A program made the position numbers and the translations under genes. A stretch of DNA of 50,057 nt from Planctomycetota bacterium (lineage in GTDB: Bacteria > Planctomycetota > Planctomycetia > Pirellulales > Pirellulaceae), in NCBI GenBank assembly GCA_014381825.1, contig JACNKX010000236.1, positions 1-50,057 on the forward strand, in the 5' to 3' direction. The notes beneath the pieces are model-generated. The model worked only from the letters and a program-made list of their open reading frames with translations, was not told the DNA's origin and ran no database searches. Of the stretch, positions 6,288 to 14,619 are shown piece by piece. Every line of letters begins with the position of its first letter. Positions within the stretch are counted from its first letter, which is position 1.

Positions 6288-9194
6288 ATGAATTCAGCAA
6301 TTTTTTGGCGTTTGGTCTGGAAAGAATACCGCCAACAACAGTCGCTTTGGATCGCCATTGCTCTGGCAGGTTTGATCTTTCAAGTTGCAATGCTGGTCTA
6401 CTGCTCGCTGTACGGCATTACTGGGTTGCCAGAAAAACTGTTCACGATCGCCTTGAGTGTGCCCGTCCTCTATTCGCTTGGTTGCGGAGCAACGTTGTTC
6501 GCCGGAGAGCACGAATCTGAAACATTCTCCTTTCAGCAATCGCTGCCAGTCAGCTCGGGGCACGTCTTTCGTGCCAAGTTTGCCTTCGCTGTAATAAGCG
6601 GGCTGCTGTTATTTCCAATACTTTGGCTATTGGCATTTGCGATGACGAGCTGGACGCTTCCCGAGGCGAACTGGCATCTACAACTTTGGGGAGGAGGAAT
6701 TGTCGCAACGATCGAAGTCTTGATCTGGGCTGTCTTGGGCTCACTATTAATACGCCGAGTCTTGCCAGCGGCTATCGCTGGCGGTGTTGCGGCCGGATTA
6801 CTTGGCTATGGATCACTAGTGGTAACGATCGTGCTTGAACGTACGATCGGACAGCGTGCCAATGAATATATCGCGACGCTACCCCTCCGTATGTGCTTCG
6901 CGCTTCTCGCGTTTGTGATCTCCATAAAGCTTGGTCGTCAATGGTTCAGTGAACACCCGATGCGATGGCGATCAAGTGCGAGGCGACGGCTCCGACTAGG
7001 AGCCGCATCCGCTCAACGCACAACGCCTACGACAACATTCACCATCTTCGCGCGACTCGTGTGGCACCAATGGCGACAGTGTCGAGCGACAATGCTGTGG
7101 TGTATCGCGGGATACGTCGTACTTTGCACGTGGTTCACACTCACCCAAGACGGCGGCGACGCGTTCCTCGGCTTGTTGCCTGCGCTTGCCACGATCTTCG
7201 GAGCCAGCGTCTTCGCGGCAGACCAGCGTCAGGAGCGATATCAGTTCTTCACGGAGCACGGAGTTCGCCCTCGACTCATGTGGTGGTCGCGACAGGCCGT
7301 TTGGGGCGTTGCACTGGCGGTGATCGCAATTTTTGCATTCACGCTGCTAGTTTCTGAAGAATGGCGTGCGAGTTCCAGACACCAAACTCTGTTCGAATTC
7401 GTACTCTACTCCGTCTTGGCATTTTCCGCGGGGCAGATTTGCTCGATCCTCATTCGTAGCGCCATCGTCGCGATCTTTACAGCGGTCTTCAGTACGATAC
7501 TTCTTGGTCTTTGGGTGGCCTTCACACAACGCCTTGGAATAATCTGGATCTTTTCGGCGTTACCATTGATGCTCGTTATGTTTTGGGCCAGTTGGCTGTA
7601 CGCGCCGAAGTGGATTCAACAGCGTTACACGTGGCGCGTACGAATCACGACAGCCGCCACGATCATCGTGCCGCTGATCGGCATCGTTGCAGGAACAGCA
7701 GCGTATCGCGTGTACGAAATACCCGCGATTGAGCCGTCCTTCAATCCGACGCTTCCGGAATACGATCGTTCACCTGCGGCGCGCGAGACAGCTGCGATGT
7801 ACGAGAAGGCCAAAGGCTTGCTGCGAAATCGACTCGGTGTCAGCGAAAATGGCGCGACGAACGTCGCACCTCGCGACGACCAGTGGCAACAGGGACTCGA
7901 CACCTTCCTCGCCGCAACCAAACGCCAAACGTGCCGTTTCTACCATTGGGACGACGACGCAACGGGAAAACTATTCGACGGACAACAGCTCACGCAAAAC
8001 GTGATCGCGGAAGCAAAAGCTCGAATTGATGAAGGTGATGTCGACGGTGCTTGGGAACTCTACGTGGGCGTCCTGCAACTCGCGGCGCATTTCTATCAGC
8101 AACAATCGGAAGCCGCGTACCGAATTGCCGGCATGAATACGGAAGAGAAACTCTACGCCGCTCTGCCCGCCTGGGCCGACCATGAATCGCTAACGCCCGA
8201 ACGGCTCCGGGATGCGGTGATCGAGCTGCAAACTTGGTCCAACAACAACGCGATCGATTGGGAGCAGAGCGTTCTCGAACATCGCTACAACTCGCAACAA
8301 GTCCTCGCGCTCGATGAACGCGTCATGAAAGTCCACTACGAATTTGATGCTACGAATCGAGCTGCGATGAAGACGCTTGGTGTCTTGCTTCCTTGGGAGC
8401 GAGCAAGAATGGTGAGGCTTTTGGACATTTATACCGAAACTGAACTGCAAGGTATTCGGATGATACGCGAGCGCGGGCCGCGAATCCCGCCGCACTCGCA
8501 AGCCACTTTGCCGTGGGACGTCCAACTGACGTTGAAAAACGGCGAGCGAAAACTCATTCGAAGTACGGAATCCGAAATGTGGATGCTTACGTCGTTGTGG
8601 CTTTCGTCAACTTCGCCACAGTTTGCGGCGAACTACGTTGCTTGGGAGCAGGAATATCAAGTTCGTCGAAACGCCGTTCAACAGCAGCTCGCGCTAATCG
8701 CATGGCGGAAGCAGCATGAACGGCTTCCAGACACCCTGCGAGAGTTGAAGGGAAGTCCATTCGACAATCTGCCGCTCGACCCATATACGAATCAGCCCTT
8801 CGTCTATTTTCCAAACGGCGTTGATGAAGAAGTATGGGACGATGGCTATATTGGAATAGGTGGGATGATGATGGGTGGCTTCGGCGAAGGCATGGAATCC
8901 GCGGCGGGCACAGACGACGCCGAATGGAAACCACCGAAGCCAAAGCTCGTACGTTCCGAGCCATTTCTCTGGAGTCCCGGGAAAGGCCTGCGATACGCCC
9001 CCGCCAGCTCTCGTGTCCTGTCGGATTCGCCAATGGCAGGCGACTTTCGAGATCAATCAGGAAACACGCTAACGGACACGAATCTGTTGCACCAGGGACT
9101 GCGCTATCCGATTCCTACGCTGGAGCAACCCGAAACAAAACAGCAGCCGTCCGACTCTTCCGACAACGCCGACGCCTTGCCTGCTGGCGAGTGA
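6288..9194 (+). CDS. ABC-2 permease, internally duplicated and fused to a large C-terminal extension
   Basis: This 968-residue protein starts at MNSAIFWRLVWKEYRQQQ. An in-frame extension upstream to 6177 overlaps the ATPase gene and looks non-coding. The first roughly 500 residues hold about a dozen hydrophobic helices in two similar halves. The first opens with FWRLVWKEYRQQQSLWIAIA and continues to ATLFAGEHESETFSFQQ. The second opens with FARLVWHQWRQCRATMLWCIAGY and continues to ASVFAADQRQERYQFF. From about residue 520 onward lies a soluble helical extension of about 430 residues. It includes LIAWRKQHERLPDTLRELKG and LPLDPYTNQPFVYFPNG, a pattern often seen in planctomycete proteins. The tail is likely extracytoplasmic or cytoplasmic depending on helix count, which I cannot settle. 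It pairs with the upstream ATPase. Confidence 0.85.
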   Translation: MNSAIFWRLVWKEYRQQQSLWIAIALAGLIFQVAMLVYCSLYGITGLPEKLFTIALSVPVLYSLGCGATLFAGEHESETFSFQQSLPVSSGHVFRAKFAFAVISGLLLFPILWLLAFAMTSWTLPEANWHLQLWGGGIVATIEVLIWAVLGSLLIRRVLPAAIAGGVAAGLLGYGSLVVTIVLERTIGQRANEYIATLPLRMCFALLAFVISIKLGRQWFSEHPMRWRSSARRRLRLGAASAQRTTPTTTFTIFARLVWHQWRQCRATMLWCIAGYVVLCTWFTLTQDGGDAFLGLLPALATIFGASVFAADQRQERYQFFTEHGVRPRLMWWSRQAVWGVALAVIAIFAFTLLVSEEWRASSRHQTLFEFVLYSVLAFSAGQICSILIRSAIVAIFTAVFSTILLGLWVAFTQRLGIIWIFSALPLMLVMFWASWLYAPKWIQQRYTWRVRITTAATIIVPLIGIVAGTAAYRVYEIPAIEPSFNPTLPEYDRSPAARETAAMYEKAKGLLRNRLGVSENGATNVAPRDDQWQQGLDTFLAATKRQTCRFYHWDDDATGKLFDGQQLTQNVIAEAKARIDEGDVDGAWELYVGVLQLAAHFYQQQSEAAYRIAGMNTEEKLYAALPAWADHESLTPERLRDAVIELQTWSNNNAIDWEQSVLEHRYNSQQVLALDERVMKVHYEFDATNRAAMKTLGVLLPWERARMVRLLDIYTETELQGIRMIRERGPRIPPHSQATLPWDVQLTLKNGERKLIRSTESEMWMLTSLWLSSTSPQFAANYVAWEQEYQVRRNAVQQQLALIAWRKQHERLPDTLRELKGSPFDNLPLDPYTNQPFVYFPNGVDEEVWDDGYIGIGGMMMGGFGEGMESAAGTDDAEWKPPKPKLVRSEPFLWSPGKGLRYAPASSRVLSDSPMAGDFRDQSGNTLTDTNLLHQGLRYPIPTLEQPETKQQPSDSSDNADALPAGE

Positions 9195-9237
9195 AAACAC
9201 TCGCCACACGGCGAAGTTGGTTGAGTAAGGCGGCTGC

Positions 9238-10329
9238 CTAAATATCTAATTCGTCGAGACCATCGATCAAATCATCGAGTTCATCTCGCGGTTCTTCAGA
9301 AACACCTTCTTGTCGCTTGCGAATGCCTACGGCCATTCCGACTGCATCGCGGCCCACCATTACCAACTGCTCATCGCGTTCAAGTGCTGCCATCTCTTCG
9401 GCGGATTTTCCCTCGTCCGGTGCGCCGAACAGCTTGGATAGGTCAATCTTCAATCCAACGAGACCGACAGGAGCCCCCGCGATCGCAGGTGTCTTGTGCT
9501 GCGGGAACATGATCGCGTTTTCTGGACAGACGCGACTGCACGCAGGACATCCCTTGCGACAGTTGTCGGGCTGTTCGACCAGAATCGTTTCTACTCGATC
9601 GACTCCGTAGACACCAAACAGGCAGAAGTCGATGCATTCCATGCAGTTCGTGCAACGACTGTAATCGATCACTGGATACCATCTGCGGTCACCCGTCTCT
9701 TCGATGCGGATGATGTCCGTCGGTTGAAGCGGTACGTCGTCAGCTTCTTCGGGACGGCTCTTTCCGTTTCCGTTACCGCCGAGCGCTGTAGTGTTCGTTG
9801 GGTTAACAAATCGCTCTAACTGCTCGGGCTTTGCCACACCTTGAAGCCAATCGCCGAGTTGCACGAGCTTCTGCGTACTCTCATCCGCAATACGCTTGAT
9901 CTCGTCGATATATGGTTGCGCGGTATGGTGAACACGAAGGTCAACGCAGTAAATCCGGCGATTCGGAATATCTCGCTGATCGATCACCCGAGCTTTGGCA
10001 TCATCTGCCGCAGCATTCTCCTCGTCGTCTTTATCTTCGTCGTCTGCTTTGATGAGCGTTTGACCTTCTTGGCCGCAAATATTATTGCGATCGAGAATCC
10101 ACCGCGCGCCCCGTTCATAAAGCCAAGACAAGACGATCATGTTGCCTTTGATCCCGTCCAACGCCAGCATCCCTGTCCCATCGGGCTTTAGATCATACAA
10201 GTGCGGGATGACCGTAACATCGACGCCCGGCTCCATGATGAGAGCCGCAACGATATCTTCTTCGAGCCCGCGTTTCGCCGGGTTTTGGCTTTGTCCTTGA
10301 GATACGACGACTGCGATTCGTTTGGCCAT
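9238..10329 (-). CDS. Ferredoxin-family protein, 2[4Fe-4S], with a large N-terminal domain
   Basis: The 363-residue protein contains two cysteine clusters. These are CTNCMECIDFC (Cys 226, 229, 232, 236) and CRKGCPACSRVCP (Cys 257, 261, 264, 268), typical of a bacterial 2[4Fe-4S] ferredoxin fold with a longer linker between clusters. The first 90 residues (MAKRIAVVVSQGQSQNP, VTVIPHLYDL, MIVLSWLYERGARWIL) look like an alpha/beta domain of unknown function. An acidic linker follows (about 95-113). The C-terminus is also acidic. It is the last gene of a seven-gene minus-strand cluster, 4 bases downstream of the GcvH-like gene. It probably supplies or accepts electrons for an enzyme of the cluster, perhaps the radical SAM protein. 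The partner is inferred. Confidence 0.85.
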   Translation of the reverse strand: MAKRIAVVVSQGQSQNPAKRGLEEDIVAALIMEPGVDVTVIPHLYDLKPDGTGMLALDGIKGNMIVLSWLYERGARWILDRNNICGQEGQTLIKADDEDKDDEENAAADDAKARVIDQRDIPNRRIYCVDLRVHHTAQPYIDEIKRIADESTQKLVQLGDWLQGVAKPEQLERFVNPTNTTALGGNGNGKSRPEEADDVPLQPTDIIRIEETGDRRWYPVIDYSRCTNCMECIDFCLFGVYGVDRVETILVEQPDNCRKGCPACSRVCPENAIMFPQHKTPAIAGAPVGLVGLKIDLSKLFGAPDEGKSAEEMAALERDEQLVMVGRDAVGMAVGIRKRQEGVSEEPRDELDDLIDGLDELDI

Positions 10330-10333
10330 GACG

Positions 10334-10789
10334 TTAGTTCAATTGTCCCTTGATAGTTCGTTGAGTCACTTCCCACACCGCCTCTAAGTGCTTGATGTAA
10401 TCGGCGGCCGACAGTAACCCGTTGCTACTTCCTTCGATCTCGAATAACCAACCATCTCCATATTTGTCTACGTTGATCGTTGAAGGATCAGAAAGCAAAT
10501 CATCGTTGAATCTTGGTAAGTATCCGGAAATCGGCGAGTACAAAGCGCTTTCGGCCTTTTTACTCTCAATGGCTCCCATCTCTTGTTTTTCAGCCAACGT
10601 GACTCCCGCATCGACTGACCACTCCAAAAAGTAGACGTCCTGCAACAGCCTCACAGCATACGCAGTGAACCCAAAACGATAGCCGCCTTCGGGCGACGTC
10701 ATCGCCCACATGTGGTTCTTCGCGTACTGTCGGTCCGTCGGAATGATCGCCTCGAACTCTCCCATCATAAACACCAAGTCGTCGCTCAT
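10334..10789 (-). CDS. GcvH-like lipoyl carrier protein
   Basis: The 151-residue protein has the H-protein layout. YAKNHMWAM corresponds to the YTKEHEWV region, and YRFGFTAYAVRLLQDVYFLEW to the GITDYAQ..LGDIV..EL region. GAIESKKAESALYSPISGYL holds the lipoylation site, with Lys78 aligning to the modified lysine. Canonical H proteins of about 130 residues shuttle the methylamine group in glycine cleavage. None of the GcvP, GcvT or Lpd genes is nearby, and the protein is longer and divergent, so it may carry another thiol-bound group, as lipoate-binding proteins of sulfur-oxidation systems do. The start overlaps the radical SAM stop by 4 bases (ATGA) and AAGGGG precedes it, so the two are translationally coupled. 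The ferredoxin gene follows after 4 bases. Confidence 0.85.
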   Translation of the reverse strand: MSDDLVFMMGEFEAIIPTDRQYAKNHMWAMTSPEGGYRFGFTAYAVRLLQDVYFLEWSVDAGVTLAEKQEMGAIESKKAESALYSPISGYLPRFNDDLLSDPSTINVDKYGDGWLFEIEGSSNGLLSAADYIKHLEAVWEVTQRTIKGQLN

Positions 10790-12090
10790 GTATAGCGCAC
10801 CCCTTGATGCTCCTCCTCGAAGAACGGCGGCAACAGCGCATCTGCATGTAGCAAGCCCTTTCGAGTCAACTCGATCCGGTCACCATCGACCGTCAACATG
10901 CCGTCTTCCGCGTGCATCTCCCAAACGTCATTCCACTCAACCAACACTTCCGTTCCGAATTTATTTCGGAAGTAGTCGGCATCCAGATAGCCACGTTTCA
11001 GAAGCAGGATCACTTCACGGACGAGCAACTGATGCTTCGACGGTCGGAGGCCACGACCGAGAGGAAGCTTACCGTCGGCCAACGATCCAATGTAGTCCTT
11101 CCACTCCGGCAAGTTCTGGTAATGCACGCCCGAGATGTGTCCAAAACTGGCAATGCCTGTGGCAAGCAGATCAGAACCACCAAACAAGTTGTCTCGATAG
11201 CTGAAGTTCACCTTCTCGGGATCTTTCACCATCGTGTACGCACTCGACCCGTGATAGCCAGCACTCGACAGTTCGTCGAAGGCATAATCTACCCAAGCTC
11301 GCTTCGTCGGCCAATCCGCAACCGGCGTCTCAATGGCGTTACCGAGAATGTCCTTTGAGTAAACCGTGTTGTATGGCAACTCCATCTGGTAAATCGTGAC
11401 GCTCTCGGGCGACAGTTCGATCGTCTTGCGAATGTTCTCTTTCCAGTTATCCCACGTCTCGCCAACCATCCCGGAAATGAGATCGATGTTCACGTTAGGA
11501 AACTGTGCCGCCGTGATCCACTCCCAGCATTTATAGACTTCGCCGGAGAGATGAGCACGACCGTTCTCTTTCAGAATCTCATCGTTGAAATTCTCGATAC
11601 CGAGACTCAAGCGAGTCACTCCTAACTGGCGGATCGCGTGAACTTTGGGCTCGGTTAACGTGCCTGGCTCGCACTCGAAAGTCACTTCTTCCGCTTTGTC
11701 CCAGTTGATGTTCGCACGAAGCCGATCCACAAGTGAGGTGAGCTGTTTCGCGCTCAAAAACGATGGAGTACCGCCACCAAAATAGACGAAACGAAACGGA
11801 CGATCGCCCATGACCGGCTGTTTGCTGACGAGTTCGATCTCAGTCGATAGAGCCGAGACGTACTCTTCAATCTCGCTTGCCTTGTTTTCTGTGAAGACTT
11901 TGAAGTAACAGAATTTACACCGTTTGCGACAGAACGGGATGTGGAGATAAAGACCTAGCGGCACATCCGCTGGCGGCGCGGCCATCGCGGCTTGAACATC
12001 CGGCAAATTGTCTTTCGACCATTGCGAAAACGGCGGATAATTCGAGATGAAGTAACTGCCAACTTCAGTCTTGACTGAATCAGTTGCCAC
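10786..12090 (-). CDS. HemN/HemW-like radical SAM protein
   Basis: The 434-residue protein carries the radical SAM cluster motif CRKRCKFC (Cys 54, 58, 61) in the context LYLHIPFC, and the HemN-family signature VYFGGGTPSFLSAKQL. SLGIENFNDEILKENGRAH matches the conserved GVQSFNDEVL..GR.H segment. A C-terminal HemN-type winged-helix region follows (VREVILLLKRGYLDADYF). The family includes coproporphyrinogen dehydrogenase, the heme chaperone HemW and the anaerobic heme-degrading ChuW/HutW enzymes. The residue after the third cysteine is Tyr-Phe, so the fourth cysteine of true HemN (CxC) is absent. Linkage to a lipoyl carrier and ferredoxin rather than heme genes argues against plain heme synthesis. 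It begins with GTG and has only a weak ribosome binding site, so the start is uncertain. Confidence 0.87.
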   Translation of the reverse strand: MATDSVKTEVGSYFISNYPPFSQWSKDNLPDVQAAMAAPPADVPLGLYLHIPFCRKRCKFCYFKVFTENKASEIEEYVSALSTEIELVSKQPVMGDRPFRFVYFGGGTPSFLSAKQLTSLVDRLRANINWDKAEEVTFECEPGTLTEPKVHAIRQLGVTRLSLGIENFNDEILKENGRAHLSGEVYKCWEWITAAQFPNVNIDLISGMVGETWDNWKENIRKTIELSPESVTIYQMELPYNTVYSKDILGNAIETPVADWPTKRAWVDYAFDELSSAGYHGSSAYTMVKDPEKVNFSYRDNLFGGSDLLATGIASFGHISGVHYQNLPEWKDYIGSLADGKLPLGRGLRPSKHQLLVREVILLLKRGYLDADYFRNKFGTEVLVEWNDVWEMHAEDGMLTVDGDRIELTRKGLLHADALLPPFFEEEHQGVRYT

Positions 12091-12188
12091 GAGTCACCGC
12101 GCTTTCATTGAATACGCTAAATCAGTAAGAAGGCACGAAGCCAAACGACTCGCTCTCACTCGAATTAAGGATTTCCGTCGGTACCGCA

Positions 12189-13313
12189 TTAGGACGCCTT
12201 TTCCCCAAAGCAGTACACGACACCATCGTCGCTCGCAATTACAAGCTTACCGTCTACGACGGCTGGCGAACCAGTGAAGCCGCCGCCCGCTTCATACTCC
12301 CATTCCTTCTCGCCACTTTTTCGATTCAAACCGTAGATCCGTCCATCCGTTGAACCAATATAGACTCGATCACCAACGATGATCGGCGACGAATCAATCC
12401 GCTGCTTGGCCGCGAAAGTCCATAGCTCCTCGCCGCTCTTTGGGTTCAGCGAGTGAACGCGTTTGGCACGGCTGCCCACAACGATCTGCTCAGTCGATGC
12501 AGCGGCAGAGCTGCGATACGACGTGTTGCTCTTCCCTGAGAACGTCCAGGCGACGGATGCTTTCCTCCAGTTAACGCACAGGAACTCGCCGCCTTCAGTC
12601 CCAAAGTAAACGAAATCACCGACGACCGCCGGGGTAACTCCCGTCGGCCCCCCGATCTCAACCTGAGCAAGGTCCTTCCCGTCATTTAGGTCGAGAATGT
12701 GCAGCTTGCCATCGCAACCGGCGAGAAAGACACGATCTTCAACGATCGTTGGACTGCAACGAATCTGATCGTCAATCATGTGTTTCCAAACCAGATCGCC
12801 GGTCTTTGCTCCCAGGCAATACAGCGTCGCGTCCTGCGAACCGACGAGGACGTTGCCTTTGTAGAAGTTGGCGCACGAATCGATTTCGGCTTGCGTATCA
12901 AAACCCCACCGCAACTTGCCGCTGGCCGCGCCCAGGCAATAGAACCGACCATCATAGTCACCGATGTAGACCAATCCGTCGCGAACTGCCGGCGACGCGA
13001 TGAACCCAGCCTCCGTCTCGTACTCCCACTTCTTCTCGCCGGTATTCAGATTGAGCGCATAAACAGAACCGTCGAGATCACCGATGTACGCAACGTCACC
13101 TTCAATCGCCGCCGTTCCTTCAAACGCTCCGTCTTTGACTTCGAACTTCCAGAGTAACGAAAGCTTGGTTGGAAGCGTGGCGTTGGCGACTCCAGTTGCA
13201 TGAGAGTTTCCGCGGAACAGCGGCCATCCCTTTTCGACTGTCTCCGCAGCGACTGGGGCACACAGACAGACAACCAATGTCAGGCTAAGGCTGATTCGTG
13301 GAATTACTCGCAT
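12189..13313 (-). CDS. Secreted PQQ-type beta-propeller protein
   Basis: This 374-residue protein has a clear signal peptide (MRVIPRISLSLTLVVCLCAPVAAE, cleavage after about 23). Tandem blades of the PQQ-like repeat follow: KEGD/GD-VY-ALN-TGEKKWEYE, FIASPAVRDGLVYIGDYDGRFYCLGAASGKLRW, GSQDATLYCLGAKTGDLVWK and similar, about seven blades in all. No catalytic insert of quinoprotein dehydrogenases (such as a disulfide ring of adjacent cysteines) is visible, so it more likely binds or scaffolds than oxidises alcohols. It is preceded by GGAG. It lies between the alcohol dehydrogenase and radical SAM genes of the minus-strand cluster, suggesting a periplasmic partner of that pathway, which is inference only. 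Confidence 0.9.
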   Translation of the reverse strand: MRVIPRISLSLTLVVCLCAPVAAETVEKGWPLFRGNSHATGVANATLPTKLSLLWKFEVKDGAFEGTAAIEGDVAYIGDLDGSVYALNLNTGEKKWEYETEAGFIASPAVRDGLVYIGDYDGRFYCLGAASGKLRWGFDTQAEIDSCANFYKGNVLVGSQDATLYCLGAKTGDLVWKHMIDDQIRCSPTIVEDRVFLAGCDGKLHILDLNDGKDLAQVEIGGPTGVTPAVVGDFVYFGTEGGEFLCVNWRKASVAWTFSGKSNTSYRSSAAASTEQIVVGSRAKRVHSLNPKSGEELWTFAAKQRIDSSPIIVGDRVYIGSTDGRIYGLNRKSGEKEWEYEAGGGFTGSPAVVDGKLVIASDDGVVYCFGEKAS

Positions 13314-13392
13314 TTGTCATAACTCCGGAATTCGACTTCGTGGGAAGCAAGGCCGCATAAATGCGGAACTGCAAACATGACGACTTATTGTA

Positions 13393-14544
13393 TCAGAACG
13401 CTTGTCGATACAGGCCCAAAAGCTCGGGCTCGCCCACTTCGCGGGGGTTGAAAGTGCCGGTCCATTGAGTCGCCGCAGCTGCGGCCAGGTCGGACAGTTT
13501 GGCTTCCTCGACGTTTCGATCAGGCAAACACGTCGCAAGCCCGGCCTTCTCGACCAGCGATGCAACGAACTCCGCAAGACCCTCGGGACCGCTATTCGGT
13601 CGTGGCATTCCGTTGTCGTCGCAACTAGCTTCGAGCAGTTCACGATACCAACCATCGTGTTTCTCGCCGTTGAATCGAATGACGTGCGGCAACATCATGC
13701 CGATCGCTTCGCCATGCACAATGCCATAGGTCGCGGTCAGCGGATTGGCGAGCGCATGAGTCGCTCCAAGCATTGAGTTCTCGATCGCAACGCCCGCATA
13801 GGTCGAACCGAGTTGCATGGCCGCTCGCGCGTCCAAGTCAGATGGATCGTCTATCACGCGACCGAAGTTCGCAGCCAGCAAACGCCAAGCTTCGCGACTG
13901 TAAAGCAACGAGACAGGATTGCGCGGCTTCGTGACGTAAGTCTCCAGCGCGTGGGCGATCGCATCGATTCCGGTCAATGCCGTGACGCGAGGAGGCTGCG
14001 TCAGGGTGAGCTTTGGATCAAGGATCGCAATTCGGCACGAGGCTTTCTTGTCGCCGCAGGCCATCTTGGCGTGGGTCTTCGCGTCCGAGATCAACGCAAA
14101 AGATTGTGTCTCGCTGCCGGTGCCCGACGTTGTCGGCACGGCGATCATGGGAAGCATCGGCTTCAGCGCTTTGCCGACTCCCCAATAATCCTGCATCTGG
14201 CCGCCGTTGCTGTATAAGAAATTGATCCCCTTAGCGCAGTCCATCGAACTGCCGCCGCCAAGCCCTACTAAGACTTCCGGATCGTGTCGTTTGGCGAGCG
14301 CAACGCCTTTGTCGACGTCATCAGTGGATGGATTCTCGTGAACGCCCTCGAACAGGTGAGCTTCGATGCCAGCTCGTTTCAAGGCATCGAGCCCACGCTC
14401 CGTGTGTCCGGCCGCAATGACTCCCGAATCACTAACGACGAGCGCGCGTCTGGCTCCCAACTCCGATGCCAACTCTCCAAGCTTCTCGATCGTGTCAGGA
14501 CCGAAGACGATTCGCGTACGCAGCTGGAAATCGAATGGAGTCAT
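13393..14544 (-). CDS. Iron-containing alcohol dehydrogenase
   Basis: The 383-residue protein belongs to the group III (Fe-dependent) NAD(P)-linked alcohol dehydrogenases. It shows RIVFGPDTIEKLGEL at the start, the nucleotide-binding GLGGGSSMDCAKGI, MIAVPTTSGTGSETQSFALIS, and the metal-binding helix region TGIDAIAHALETYVT (Asp, His) continuing to GATHALANPL and GIVHGEAIGMMLPHVI (further His ligands). The reaction is interconversion of an alcohol and an aldehyde or ketone. The ATG at 14544 is preferred over a TTG at 14556 because AGGTG lies 9 bases before it. Next to an aldehyde dehydrogenase and an acyl-activating enzyme, it probably handles the aldehyde/alcohol step of the same route. Confidence 0.92.
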   Translation of the reverse strand: MTPFDFQLRTRIVFGPDTIEKLGELASELGARRALVVSDSGVIAAGHTERGLDALKRAGIEAHLFEGVHENPSTDDVDKGVALAKRHDPEVLVGLGGGSSMDCAKGINFLYSNGGQMQDYWGVGKALKPMLPMIAVPTTSGTGSETQSFALISDAKTHAKMACGDKKASCRIAILDPKLTLTQPPRVTALTGIDAIAHALETYVTKPRNPVSLLYSREAWRLLAANFGRVIDDPSDLDARAAMQLGSTYAGVAIENSMLGATHALANPLTATYGIVHGEAIGMMLPHVIRFNGEKHDGWYRELLEASCDDNGMPRPNSGPEGLAEFVASLVEKAGLATCLPDRNVEEAKLSDLAAAAATQWTGTFNPREVGEPELLGLYRQAF

Positions 14545-14619
14545 GACACGCAACACCTAAGGAGGCAAACGACTGACGACGGTCAATCATCTATTGTAAT
14601 AACGCCAATCGCGATTTCA

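Noticed and set aside
9195-9237. Short hairpin (TCGCC ... GGCGA) between the permease and ferredoxin stop codons as a terminator
   Set aside because: Only a 5-bp stem with no T-run. It may be a weak bidirectional terminator but cannot be claimed.
12189-13313. PQQ propeller as a quinoprotein alcohol dehydrogenase
   Set aside because: The protein is small and lacks the adjacent-cysteine ring and other PQQ/calcium ligands of those enzymes, so a catalytic call is not justified.
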